A stretch of DNA of 64,000 bases from Bacteroidota bacterium (GTDB taxonomy: Bacteria; Bacteroidota; Bacteroidia; Chitinophagales; Chitinophagaceae): positions 1-64,000 of the forward strand of contig JANYEA010000123.1 of NCBI GenBank assembly GCA_025363385.1, in the 5' to 3' direction. The notes beneath the pieces are model-generated. The model saw only the letters and a program-made list of their open reading frames with translations. It searched no databases and had not been told where the DNA came from. The stretch's first letter is position 1. The number at the start of each line of letters is the position of its first letter. Shown here one piece after another: positions 39,918 to 49,841 of this stretch. The position numbers were made by a program, and so were the translations under genes.

Positions 39918-40298
39918 TTATTTTTTTGCTTTTTCTTTCTTCGTACCATATTTAGAACGACTCTTCTTACGATCTTTCACACCTGCAGTATCCAAGCTAC
40001 CGCGTACAATGTGATAACGTACACCCGGCAAATCCTTTACACGACCACCACGTATCAAAACGATACTGTGCTCTTGTAGGTTATGTCCTTCACCTGGGAT
40101 ATAGGCGATAACTTCCACTTTATTGGTCAAACGAACCTTCGCTACCTTACGTAACGCAGAGTTTGGCTTCTTAGGAGTGGTTGTGTAAACCCTTGTACAA
40201 ACACCACGGCGCTGAGGACATGCATCCAAAGCTCTTGATTTACTTTTAGCCCTGATTATTTCGCGACCTTTTCTAACTAATTGCTGTATTGTAGGCAT
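39918..40298 (-). CDS. rpsL: 30S ribosomal protein S12
   Basis: [46 protein letters not shown]. Confidence 0.98.
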   Translation of the reverse strand: MPTIQQLVRKGREIIRAKSKSRALDACPQRRGVCTRVYTTTPKKPNSALRKVAKVRLTNKVEVIAYIPGEGHNLQEHSIVLIRGGRVKDLPGVRYHIVRGSLDTAGVKDRKKSRSKYGTKKEKAKK

Positions 40299-40323
40299 TC
40301 TAATCCGTTTAAAATTTCGGACG

Positions 40324-40332
40324 GCAAAGGTA
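40324..40332 (-). promoter_or_regulatory. rpsL promoter -7 element TACCTTTGC
   Basis: gcaaaggta on +; minus-strand TTTTG 19 nt upstream. Confidence 0.7.
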
Positions 40333-40610
40333 ATGGCTGGATGTGAAAAACCAAAATGTTTTCAAAAGTTTTCCCCTAGTATTTCAAAAATAAATCAAAA
40401 TAGACCCAATTCTGCCTGAAAATCGGGGATAAATACTAATTACATCAACCCATAATTTAGAATAATTGGGCAAAAATCCACAAACCCGCTAAAACACCTC
40501 AGCCCCAATAAGCTGAAACACCCAAATTGAGAAAAGTTTTAGCCCAATCTCCTTTTGCCCCTTGTGAAAGGGATTCTCCCCTATTTATTTTGTTGCTTCA
40601 AACCTGTACG

Positions 40611-43211
40611 ATGCTACGCAAAATACTTTTTACCTTCATTTTTCTGCTCGTTTTCTGTAGAATACAAGCCCAAAGCAACCTTTTAAACCCAGGCGATATT
40701 GCTATCATTGCTTTCCAATCAGATAATAACGATCAATTTGCCTTCCTCTGCCTAGTTAATATAGCCCCCAATACCCAGATTCAATTTTCCGAAAAGGGCT
40801 GGAATGGTTCCCTTCCCACCCCCGTTTTTGTAAGTACCACTGAGGGGATTCATACCTGGACTGCCCCTAACATTACTTTGCCAACAGGAACGGTGGTTAT
40901 CATCGGCTTCAATAACCTTGGAACGGCCCCATTTGCCAACTATGGAATAGTTCAATCAACTGCAGCAGCAAAACTTTCTACTTCCGGTGATGAATTGTTG
41001 GCTTTTCAAGGTAGCATAACCGCCCCGCATTTTATATATGCCTTTGGATCCAGACCCTGGATTACTGCAGGCATCCCAACATCCAACCAATCATGGCTGC
41101 CTTCACCTCTTCTAAATGGGGTAACAGCCCGCGACTTTGCCACCGAAAATGATAACCAATATTTTAAACTACTGGAATACGCAGACTCAAAAGATTCTCT
41201 TCTTTCTTCAATTGGCAATACAAAAAACTGGGTCAGGAGTAATAATCGGTTTAGCAATTTACCCAATTGGCATTTTCAAATTCTAACGCATTACTTTTTG
41301 AGACCTCAGGGAAACCCGATTCATTTAACTAGTTGGGGAACCCTTTCAGATGGTAGTGGCATCACTCCGAATTCATTTATAGCCTCAGGAAATACTTTTC
41401 ATATTAGCAATCAATCTGGAACCATTCTACTAACAGATAACTGGAATCTGGATCGATTATGGATAGATAAAAATCAATATTTATCAATCAATGGGTTCCA
41501 ATTAATTTTTTCTGCCCTGATGGATTCGAGCAAAGGATTCATCATAGGTTCGGATGCATCAATTATCCAAATCAAAGGAAAATCGGCGCCACTATATTTT
41601 GATGCTGGTTCTGCTATATTGAACCAACTAATTCTGACAGCAGGTGCAAGTGTTAGTTTACAAAATACACTCAAAATTGTTTCCGGCAATTCCCCGGGAA
41701 CCGTTTACCTCGGGGATAGCTCCTTTTTAAACACCCACGGAAATTTGGTATTAACTGCTTCCGAAAAAGGATCATCCTCCATTTCCTCGTTGGGTAAAAA
41801 TGCCACAATAAAAGGACCCGTTGAAGTGCAGAAGTATATTCCTGCAGGTAAAAGAAATTTTAGGTTTTTAAGTCACCCTTTTGCCAACCCAATATCATTG
41901 AATCAGCTTACAAACGATATTGATATTACTGGTAGATCTGGCTCATCCAATGGCTTCACAAATACCAATACCAATAACCCTTCTGCGTTTTGGTATAACC
42001 CTTTATTGGCCGATCAACATCAGAACGAATTAGGATGGATAGCTTTTACCAATACCAATGGTTTGGGAAATAATTCCTGGAATCCGAAACAAGGCATCCG
42101 GATTAACCTAAGAGGCAGCAAGGGAGAGGGTTTGAACGGACAACCCTATTTGCCTTCCCCCATTCTTTTACACCTAAAAGACAGCCTGAACACCGGAGAT
42201 CAAATAGTTTCTTTAACGAAGAATACACATAACGATGGATATAATTTAATAGGGAATCCTTTTGCTGCAGAGATTGATATGAGCAAAATACAATTAGGTC
42301 AAAATATTGTTCCTAATTTTTATTTATGGGACCCTTATATGGGTACGAAAGGGGGCTATTCATGTTACCCATTTTCGAATAGTATTTATTTGCCAAGTTT
42401 TGCTGCATTCTTTGCACAAACAATTGATTCAAGCATGGGCAATCAATTGCTTTTTCCTGAAAGCAGTAAAGTAAATAATAGCCAATCCATTCGGATTTTA
42501 GGCAATACAGAAAAAATAAAGAATCAATTAGAATTCATAGTGGAGGCCGATAGCATTATTTGGGATAGGGCCCTATTTATTTTCAATAAGACCGCAACTG
42601 ATAGCGTTGATTTTTATGATGCCAAAAAAATGATGAACCCTGATTTTAGTTTATTCAGTTGGAGTGCTGAAAAAGTGAAATTATGTGTTGATACAAGATC
42701 GAGTTTACACCCTACACGTATACCAATGGCACTAACTTCTTCCCTATTCAAAACATTTCAGTTAAAAGTTTCTCAAGTGCCCGAAATATTGGGTTATCAT
42801 CTTTATTTGATAGACAAAATAGCTGAGCGAAAATTATTATTAAAATCAGGATTGAACTATTCTTTTCAAGTAGATAGTTTGCCAGAATTAAAAGACAGTA
42901 TTCGTTTCGAAATTCAATTAATGGCTAACACAGTTAACACTTTCAATTCAATTGAAGTTTCAAAATTAATTTGCCAATTATTCCCCAATCCTACGAACCA
43001 TCAATTGTTGCTGAATATACAATCACCCCTACTATTACCCATAACAATATCAGTTACAAATTCTTTAGGTCAAATAATGCTTCATAAAGTGTTGGCTACC
43101 GCACATCAGATAAATGATACGATTTTATTAGACACTTTTGCAGCTGGAATTTATTTCATTCAGATTTCCAATAGTGAAGAAACCATCATTCAAAAAATTA
43201 TCAAGTACTAA
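40611..43211 (+). CDS. Large secreted protein with T9SS C-terminal sorting domain
   Basis: Signal peptide MLRKILFTFIFLLVFCRIQAQ; C-terminal CQLFPNPTNHQLLLNIQS...AAGIYFIQISNSEETIIQKIIKY. Confidence 0.85.
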   Translation: MLRKILFTFIFLLVFCRIQAQSNLLNPGDIAIIAFQSDNNDQFAFLCLVNIAPNTQIQFSEKGWNGSLPTPVFVSTTEGIHTWTAPNITLPTGTVVIIGFNNLGTAPFANYGIVQSTAAAKLSTSGDELLAFQGSITAPHFIYAFGSRPWITAGIPTSNQSWLPSPLLNGVTARDFATENDNQYFKLLEYADSKDSLLSSIGNTKNWVRSNNRFSNLPNWHFQILTHYFLRPQGNPIHLTSWGTLSDGSGITPNSFIASGNTFHISNQSGTILLTDNWNLDRLWIDKNQYLSINGFQLIFSALMDSSKGFIIGSDASIIQIKGKSAPLYFDAGSAILNQLILTAGASVSLQNTLKIVSGNSPGTVYLGDSSFLNTHGNLVLTASEKGSSSISSLGKNATIKGPVEVQKYIPAGKRNFRFLSHPFANPISLNQLTNDIDITGRSGSSNGFTNTNTNNPSAFWYNPLLADQHQNELGWIAFTNTNGLGNNSWNPKQGIRINLRGSKGEGLNGQPYLPSPILLHLKDSLNTGDQIVSLTKNTHNDGYNLIGNPFAAEIDMSKIQLGQNIVPNFYLWDPYMGTKGGYSCYPFSNSIYLPSFAAFFAQTIDSSMGNQLLFPESSKVNNSQSIRILGNTEKIKNQLEFIVEADSIIWDRALFIFNKTATDSVDFYDAKKMMNPDFSLFSWSAEKVKLCVDTRSSLHPTRIPMALTSSLFKTFQLKVSQVPEILGYHLYLIDKIAERKLLLKSGLNYSFQVDSLPELKDSIRFEIQLMANTVNTFNSIEVSKLICQLFPNPTNHQLLLNIQSPLLLPITISVTNSLGQIMLHKVLATAHQINDTILLDTFAAGIYFIQISNSEETIIQKIIKY

Positions 43212-43221
43212 AATCAGCCTC

Positions 43222-43425
43222 ATGAAATCTTGCAGCCTCTATTACATCATGCTCTATACCTTCTTATCTTTTTATTACACACCTATTATGGCTCAACCTC
43301 CAAGTTTTGACAATGATACCGCAGACGTGCCAATAGATGGTGGCCTGAGTATTTTATTAGCTGTGGGTATTGGTTATGGAATTAAACGAAGTTTACAACA
43401 AACAAATAATCCTAAAAACAAATAG
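43222..43425 (+). CDS. Mini-protein with PID-CTERM-like sorting motif
   Basis: Signal peptide then DVPIDGGLSILLAVGIGYGIKRSLQQ (P-I-D-G-G + TM + basic end). Confidence 0.75.
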   Translation: MKSCSLYYIMLYTFLSFYYTPIMAQPPSFDNDTADVPIDGGLSILLAVGIGYGIKRSLQQTNNPKNK

Positions 43426-43453
43426 CCTGCACAATATTTATTGTGCAGGCTAT
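43422..43453. terminator. Bidirectional terminator, perfect 13-bp arms
   Basis: atagcctgcacaa tattta ttgtgcaggctat between convergent genes. Confidence 0.8.
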
Positions 43454-43472
43454 AGAATGAAATATTTAAAAA

Positions 43473-44537
43473 TTAAATCTGATACATCCAACCAAATTCA
43501 TCGGCAACTGCGCATGATTTTATATTATCCATATCTTGTTTAATAGCAGGTGCTATAGTCCAGCTACTGGTATCGAACTGCATAATATGTTCCTTGTATT
43601 TTAATTCCTTGATTGGCGCAATGGTAGCTGCAGTGCCCGTACCAAAAACTTCCTGCACTTGCCCTGCTTGATAAGCTGCTATTAATTCATCAATACTTAT
43701 TTTACGCTCTTCTACTTTAATTCCCCTCTTCTTTAAAAGTGTTAAAACACTATCTCTGGTAACACCTTTTAAAATAGTTCCTTCCTCTAATGATGGAGTA
43801 ACTGCAACACCATTTATAATGAATATTACATTCATCATTCCTACTTCCTGTAACCACTTGTGCTCAAAAGCATCTGTCCATAAAACCTGATCGTAACCCA
43901 TTTTATTGGCCAAACGTGCCGCAATTAAACTACCCCCATAATTACCTGCATTCTTTGAAAATCCTACACCTCCCGGAGCAGCTCTAGTATAGTTTTCTTC
44001 TACCAAAATTTTCATAGGGGCGGCAAAATACGGACCCGAAGGACTTAAGATGACCATGAATTTATACGTATCAGAAGGTCGAACACCTAAAAAGGCATCC
44101 GTAGAAAACATAAAGGGCCTGATATATAATGAGTGATCTTTTTTATTGGGGATCCATTCTTTGTCGAGCTCAATTAATTTACGCATACCCTCAATAAACA
44201 GAGCCTCAGGAACTGTGGGCATACACATTCTTTCTGCAGATACATTAAAACGAGTGAGATTGTCATAAGGGCGAAATATAAAAGCATCCCCTTTTTCTGA
44301 TTTGTACGCTTTTATTCCTTCAAAGATTGCCTGGCCATAATGTAACACCGACAATGAAGGTTCAAATGATAAAGCTTGATAAGGTTTAATGGTAATATTT
44401 GTCCATTCTCCATTGATATAATCTGCCTCAAGCATATGATCAGTAAAAAACCTTCCAAAAGGGAGGTTATCAAGATTCATTTCCAATAATTTACTCAACG
44501 CTATTTTCTCGATCTTTATGTCCACTCCTGCAACCAT
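43473..44537 (-). CDS. ilvE: Branched-chain amino acid aminotransferase
   Basis: LHYGQAIFEGIKAYK, GVTRDSVLTLLKKRGIKVEER, EVFGTGTAATIAPI. Confidence 0.93.
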   Translation of the reverse strand: MVAGVDIKIEKIALSKLLEMNLDNLPFGRFFTDHMLEADYINGEWTNITIKPYQALSFEPSLSVLHYGQAIFEGIKAYKSEKGDAFIFRPYDNLTRFNVSAERMCMPTVPEALFIEGMRKLIELDKEWIPNKKDHSLYIRPFMFSTDAFLGVRPSDTYKFMVILSPSGPYFAAPMKILVEENYTRAAPGGVGFSKNAGNYGGSLIAARLANKMGYDQVLWTDAFEHKWLQEVGMMNVIFIINGVAVTPSLEEGTILKGVTRDSVLTLLKKRGIKVEERKISIDELIAAYQAGQVQEVFGTGTAATIAPIKELKYKEHIMQFDTSSWTIAPAIKQDMDNIKSCAVADEFGWMYQI

Positions 44538-44605
44538 AGTTTTATATTTGTTGCAAATAAACGAAAAAAATAAAAGCTAACAATCGTTATCTTTACAAAC
44601 TGCTC

Positions 44606-45121
44606 ATGTCAACAGAAAAAATACAGCTCCCCGATTTTGTTATTGCCAATTTATACACAGATAATTTGGTCTTAGGTGCTGATGTGCAGTTGAAACAACT
44701 CCAAACTGAACCAATTGTTGTAAAGCAATGGTATTTAGGTAATAATGGGAAACATATTTTGGTTATCATCAAAGAACCCGGAGTAGTATTCATCAATGAT
44801 AAACACTTACAATTTCTTTCCAATATTTTAAACGCCTGTAAATTAAATCTGGGAGATATTTCATTGGTAAACCTAGCCAATTACCCAATGAGCTACGCAG
44901 CCTTAAAAGAAAAATTGCATCCAAAATTTGTATTGGTGTTCGACTTAGAAACAAAAGAAATAGCACTGCCCTTTACAATACCCAATTTTCAAGTGCAGCA
45001 ACACGACAACTGTAAATTTCTTTTTTCAACTTCACTTACAAAGATGGATGGTGATGGACAAGAAGAAAAAATAGAAAAATCGAAACTTTGGATGAGTTTA
45101 AAGAACTTGTTTCAATTGTAG
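44606..45121 (+). CDS. Hypothetical protein
   Basis: 171-aa ORF, upstream of rdgB; family not recognised. Confidence 0.6.
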   Translation: MSTEKIQLPDFVIANLYTDNLVLGADVQLKQLQTEPIVVKQWYLGNNGKHILVIIKEPGVVFINDKHLQFLSNILNACKLNLGDISLVNLANYPMSYAALKEKLHPKFVLVFDLETKEIALPFTIPNFQVQQHDNCKFLFSTSLTKMDGDGQEEKIEKSKLWMSLKNLFQL

Positions 45122-45181
45122 CATTTCTTTCTTGGCAGAGCAAAAAGAACCCGATTAATTAACCTCTTCTTACTCATTTAA

Positions 45182-45772
45182 ATGAAAACAATAGAACTCG
45201 TATTTGCTACTAATAATCAAAATAAGCTAAACGAAATTCGATCAATTTTAAAAGAGCCTTTTCAGATTATTACTTTACAGGATGCGGGCATTGATATTGA
45301 TATACCGGAACCGCATCAAACCTTGGAAGCAAATGCATCTGAAAAATCTGGAAGCATTCATCAACTCACACATAAGAACTGCTTCAGTGAAGACACAGGT
45401 TTAGAAGTCTTCTCAATCAATGGAGAACCCGGCGTAAAAAGTGCAAGATATGCAGGTGAGGGAAGAAATTTTCAAGATAATATCCATTTACTTTTAAAAA
45501 ATCTGGAAGGAAAATCTGATCGTACCGCTCAATTTAGAACTGTAGTATCATTAATTTGGGATGATGCAGAATTTTTTTTTACAGGTATTTGCAAAGGAAC
45601 GATTATTGAAAAACAAAAAGGAACGGAAGGATTTGGCTATGACTCCATCTTTGTTCCTGAAGGTTCTTCTTACACATTTGCAGAAATGGGAATGGAGGAG
45701 AAAAACAAATTCAGTCACCGCAAGAAAGCTGTTGCCCAACTTATTGAATTTCTTAAACAAAAAGTTTCATGA
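45182..45772 (+). CDS. rdgB: Non-canonical purine NTP pyrophosphatase (RdgB/HAM1)
   Basis: VFATNNQNKLNEI, FSEDTGLEV, GFGYDSIFVPEG, FSHRKKAV. Confidence 0.93.
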   Translation: MKTIELVFATNNQNKLNEIRSILKEPFQIITLQDAGIDIDIPEPHQTLEANASEKSGSIHQLTHKNCFSEDTGLEVFSINGEPGVKSARYAGEGRNFQDNIHLLLKNLEGKSDRTAQFRTVVSLIWDDAEFFFTGICKGTIIEKQKGTEGFGYDSIFVPEGSSYTFAEMGMEEKNKFSHRKKAVAQLIEFLKQKVS

Positions 45773-46206
45773 ACAGGATCAAACTAACCATGCCAGCGTT
45801 ATTTTCTTTTTCCACAGAACTAAAGATTCGTATTACTGATTTGAATTATGGCGGACATGTGGGAAATGACAGTTTCCTTTCTTTGATACAAGAAGCCCGT
45901 CAGCAGTATTTACAAACATTTGGTTATGCAGAATTAGATTTTGAAGGTTTTGGTTTGATTCAATCTGATGCTGCAATTGAATACAAACATGAATTAAATT
46001 ATGGCGATACTGTAAGGATCTCTGTTCAGGCAGTTGATTACGACAAACTAGGATTCGATCTGTATTATTTATTAGAGATCATCAATAAAGGACAACCCAT
46101 TTTAGCAGGTAAAGCAAAAACAGGAATGATCTGTTTTGATTACACCACTAAAAAGAAAATCAGTATTCCAGCAATTGCCTTTCAAAAAATGAATTCAGGC
46201 AAATAG
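45769..46206 (+). CDS. Acyl-CoA thioesterase (hotdog fold)
   Basis: DLNYGGHVGNDSFLSLIQEARQQYL; ATGA overlap with rdgB. Confidence 0.85.
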   Translation: MNRIKLTMPALFSFSTELKIRITDLNYGGHVGNDSFLSLIQEARQQYLQTFGYAELDFEGFGLIQSDAAIEYKHELNYGDTVRISVQAVDYDKLGFDLYYLLEIINKGQPILAGKAKTGMICFDYTTKKKISIPAIAFQKMNSGK

Positions 46207-46232
46207 TACCCATCGATGTTAAAACATATTCT

Positions 46233-48905
46233 ATGACATTCTCTCAAAAGTTTGTTTTTGTTTTTGTCTTTTTAATCCTTTCACAGGATTTATTGGCACA
46301 AAACATTCCCGCCTATAAAAATGCACAATTAACCATTTCAGAAAGGATTCAAGACCTTCTTTCCAGAATGACCCCCGAAGAAAAATTTTGGCAATTATTC
46401 ATGATTCCAGGAGAAATCAAAGATCTGCAGGATACCAGTTATAAAAATGGGTTATTCGGATTTCAAGTGAGCGCCGAGTCGGTTGGGAATAACGCAAATA
46501 GTCAACTATTAAAATACGGTGTTGATTTGAGTGCATTGGAACTTGCTAAAAAAATCAATAGAAGTCAACGTTATTTTGTAGCGCAAACAAGACTGGGCAT
46601 ACCCATGATTGCTTTTGATGAAACCTTACATGGATTAGTTCGTCAGGGGGCAACAGTGTTTCCTCAGGCAATTGCCATGGCCGCAACCTGGGATACAAGT
46701 TTAATGCACGAAGTAGCTACAGCAATTGCAGTGGAAACTAAAGCAAGGGGAATACGTCAGGTACTTTCTCCAGTAATAAATCTTGCCACTGATACACGCT
46801 GGGGAAGAACAGAAGAAACCTATGGAGAAGACCCCTTTTTAAGTTCTGCCATGGGAGTAGCATATATAGGTGCTTTCGAAAGAAACAATATCATTGCCAC
46901 ACCCAAGCATTTTATTGCAAATGTGGGAGATGGAGGAAGAGACAGTTATCCTATTCATTACAATGAAAGAAGGCTTTACGAAAACGATTTTATTCCATTC
47001 ATCAGTGTAATCAAAAAGGCGGGGGCAAGAAGCATCATGACCGCGTATAATTCCATTGATGGAACACCTGCCTCTGCTAATAATTGGCTACTCAATACAA
47101 CACTAAAAGAGAAATGGGGATTTAAGGGTTTTGTGATTTCAGACGCCAGTGCTGTAGGCGGTTCAAATGTTTTGCATAATACCTCAAAAACATATGATGC
47201 ATCTGGCAAACAAGCTTTGACCAATGGATTAGATGTAATTTTTCAAACTTCACATGATCATGGTAAATTATTTATTCAACCATTTTTGGATGGCAGTATC
47301 CCAAAAGCCATCATCGACTCTGCAGTGGCTAGAATATTGAGGGCTAAATTTGAATTGGGATTGTTTGAACAACCCTATGTATCAGAAAAGTTAATGGATT
47401 CTAGTACCATTATAAAACACAAAGTACTCTCTCAAAAAGCAGCGCTCGAATCATTTGTTTTGTTACGAAATGAGCACAACACTTTACCCATTCAAGAAAA
47501 AGTAAAACGAATAGCTGTTATTGGCAAAGATGCCATAGAAGGTAGGATGGGTGGGTATTCCGGAGTATCCAAAGAAATCGTAACTATTCTTACCGGAATC
47601 AAAAATACTGCTGAGAAAAAAAATATAGCAGTTTCATTTGCCACAGGTGGAACAAGAATACTGCAGGAGATTCAACCAATTCCATTTGCTCATTTATCTA
47701 CTTTTCTAAATGGAAAAATGGTGGCTGGATTACTGGGAGAATATTACAATAATATAGAAGCAACCGGTAACGCAATCTTAAAAAGATTAGATGCACAGGT
47801 TGATTTTAATTGGACTCTTTTTCCACCATCCAATGAATTAGTAGGAGATTTTTATAGTGCCAGATGGACGGGGAATTTTGTATCTCCCATATCTGCTTCA
47901 ATTCCAATTGGATTAAAAGGAAATGATGGTTATCGTTTATACATCAACAATCAATTAATCATAGATCGATGGTTGAAGCAAAGCTATCATACAGATCTGG
48001 TAGATTACCATTTTGAGAAGGGCAAGTTGTACCCTATTCGTATAGAATTCAAAGAACCAAATGGCAATGCACATATTCAATTGATTTGGAAAACACCCAG
48101 TGCGGAATATCAAAATTTGAAAAGAGCCATTGAGATTGCTAACCATTCTGATCTGATTATTTTTACTGTAGGAATTGAAGAAGGAGAGTTTCGAGACCGT
48201 TCGTCTTTATCTATTCCAGGAGATCAAGAAAAATGGCTCCAAGCATTAATTTCTACCGGAAAACCAGTGGTGGTATTGCTTGTAGGCGGAAGTGCCATTA
48301 CCATGAATAAATGGTTTAACAAAACTGCAGCAGTATTAGATTGCTGGTATCCAGGTGAAAAAGGTGGAAATGCCATTGCATCCATTTTATTTGGAGAAGT
48401 AAATCCAGCAGGAAGATTACCTATCAGCTTTGTAAATTCAGAAGGCCAATTACCCTTGGTATACAACCATTTACCAACTGGTCGTGGAGATGATTATAAC
48501 GATCAGAGCGGACTTCCCTTATTTCCATTTGGGTTTGGTTTGAGCTATACCCAATTTGCATATAGTGATTTGCAAATCGATAAGAAACAAATGACAGAAA
48601 ATGATACCACCATTTTAAGCTTTCAATTAAAAAATATCGGCGAGTATGATGGAGATGAAGTAGTACAACTTTATATACACGATGAATATGCTTCGGTGGC
48701 AAGACCTGTAATGGAGCTAAAAGGATTTCAAAGGGTTTCACTAAAAAAAGGCGAAACAAAAACAATTCATTTTAGCATCACAAAAGAATTATTGGAAATG
48801 TATGATTCAGCAATGAAAAAAGTAGTTGAACCCGGCAATTTTAGAATCATGATTGGTGCATCTTCCAGAGATCTTCGCCTGAAAGAAACCCTTAAAATTC
48901 AATAA
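46233..48905 (+). CDS. Glycoside hydrolase family 3 beta-glucosidase-like enzyme with PA14-like insert
   Basis: KGFVISDASAVGG catalytic region; GLLGEYYNNIEATG...GYRLYINNQLIIDRW PA14-like; C-terminal Fn3-like domain. Confidence 0.9.
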   Translation: MTFSQKFVFVFVFLILSQDLLAQNIPAYKNAQLTISERIQDLLSRMTPEEKFWQLFMIPGEIKDLQDTSYKNGLFGFQVSAESVGNNANSQLLKYGVDLSALELAKKINRSQRYFVAQTRLGIPMIAFDETLHGLVRQGATVFPQAIAMAATWDTSLMHEVATAIAVETKARGIRQVLSPVINLATDTRWGRTEETYGEDPFLSSAMGVAYIGAFERNNIIATPKHFIANVGDGGRDSYPIHYNERRLYENDFIPFISVIKKAGARSIMTAYNSIDGTPASANNWLLNTTLKEKWGFKGFVISDASAVGGSNVLHNTSKTYDASGKQALTNGLDVIFQTSHDHGKLFIQPFLDGSIPKAIIDSAVARILRAKFELGLFEQPYVSEKLMDSSTIIKHKVLSQKAALESFVLLRNEHNTLPIQEKVKRIAVIGKDAIEGRMGGYSGVSKEIVTILTGIKNTAEKKNIAVSFATGGTRILQEIQPIPFAHLSTFLNGKMVAGLLGEYYNNIEATGNAILKRLDAQVDFNWTLFPPSNELVGDFYSARWTGNFVSPISASIPIGLKGNDGYRLYINNQLIIDRWLKQSYHTDLVDYHFEKGKLYPIRIEFKEPNGNAHIQLIWKTPSAEYQNLKRAIEIANHSDLIIFTVGIEEGEFRDRSSLSIPGDQEKWLQALISTGKPVVVLLVGGSAITMNKWFNKTAAVLDCWYPGEKGGNAIASILFGEVNPAGRLPISFVNSEGQLPLVYNHLPTGRGDDYNDQSGLPLFPFGFGLSYTQFAYSDLQIDKKQMTENDTTILSFQLKNIGEYDGDEVVQLYIHDEYASVARPVMELKGFQRVSLKKGETKTIHFSITKELLEMYDSAMKKVVEPGNFRIMIGASSRDLRLKETLKIQ

Positions 48906-48908
48906 GCT

Positions 48909-49361
48909 TTATACCCCAAATTGTTGCAGGTGATGGTCGAGGTGTTTATAGAACATATTGTTCCATTCATTTTTATTTAATGCACCGAATGACAAGGATT
49001 CTTTCCCTTCAAAATAAGCCCCGCCTAATTCCTGGGTTTTCTTGATATAATTGATCAACCTTTCTTTTTCTATTGCAAAGTTTTTATCTTCTTTAATAAT
49101 GAAGGCAGGTGCAGTTTGACTACTTTTTTTATACGGCACTTCATTTACTACTGTCTTTTTTACAAGTAGTTTCAATATAAATTTCATGAAAGCATTTGGT
49201 GCAGGATGAATTTTTTCGTATGCCATTTCATAAGAAACATTACAATGAGCAAGCATTTGAGAAACTGTCATTTTACCCCATAAGCCCTTCGTATCAGGCG
49301 TTAATTGATGAATTCTGTTAATTATTTCCTGGCTGTCATCTAGGCTAAATACATTTTTCAT
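48909..49361 (-). CDS. DUF1569-family protein
   Basis: LWGKMTVSQMLAHCNVSYEMAYEKIHP; KNEWNNMFYKHLDHHLQQFG. Confidence 0.8.
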   Translation of the reverse strand: MKNVFSLDDSQEIINRIHQLTPDTKGLWGKMTVSQMLAHCNVSYEMAYEKIHPAPNAFMKFILKLLVKKTVVNEVPYKKSSQTAPAFIIKEDKNFAIEKERLINYIKKTQELGGAYFEGKESLSFGALNKNEWNNMFYKHLDHHLQQFGV

Positions 49362-49390
49362 ACTCGATTATTAAGAGTTATTGAGCAATC

Positions 49391-49819
49391 TTATTTTAAA
49401 ATTGTTTTTAAATCTACAAAATTTATAAACAAATCTTGGGGTGTCATTAATTTGCCTTTAAAAATACGGCTTTTTGAAAAATACATCTTCCCATTATAAA
49501 TCAGGAAAGGAGCTCGAAAGTCTCTTTCCCGAAGATAGAGGTCTTGATGGTTGATTTGAATCGTATAATGAGTTTCTGTTAGGCTACTGGTTTTGCTAAA
49601 TTTTTGGGCTACTGTAAAAGTAGAATCCATTACAAAAAATATCTGTTTGGGATCTTCTTCTGCATTATAATAAAAGTCTATTACCGGTTGAGGTAATTGG
49701 TACATCTCCGCTTTCGTCCAATCAATGAAAGGCATATTTGTTTTATTGTTGCAAGCAGGAATAAAACAAAGAGTGGAACCCAATACTATTAAAAATAAGC
49801 GTCTTAAAATTAGGTTCAT
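49391..49819 (-). CDS. Hypothetical lipoprotein-like
   Basis: N-terminal hydrophobic stretch with Cys (STLCFIPACNNK). Confidence 0.55.
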   Translation of the reverse strand: MNLILRRLFLIVLGSTLCFIPACNNKTNMPFIDWTKAEMYQLPQPVIDFYYNAEEDPKQIFFVMDSTFTVAQKFSKTSSLTETHYTIQINHQDLYLRERDFRAPFLIYNGKMYFSKSRIFKGKLMTPQDLFINFVDLKTILK

Positions 49820-49841
49820 AGATAGCTTTTGTAAAATAGGG

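Noticed and set aside
44543-44550. TATATTTG upstream of the 44606 gene as its promoter
   Set aside because: The -7 match is perfect, but no TTG occurs at the expected -33 distance, so support is insufficient.
48424-48765. 113-aa minus-strand ORF inside the GH3 gene
   Set aside because: Antisense shadow; no start context or domain.
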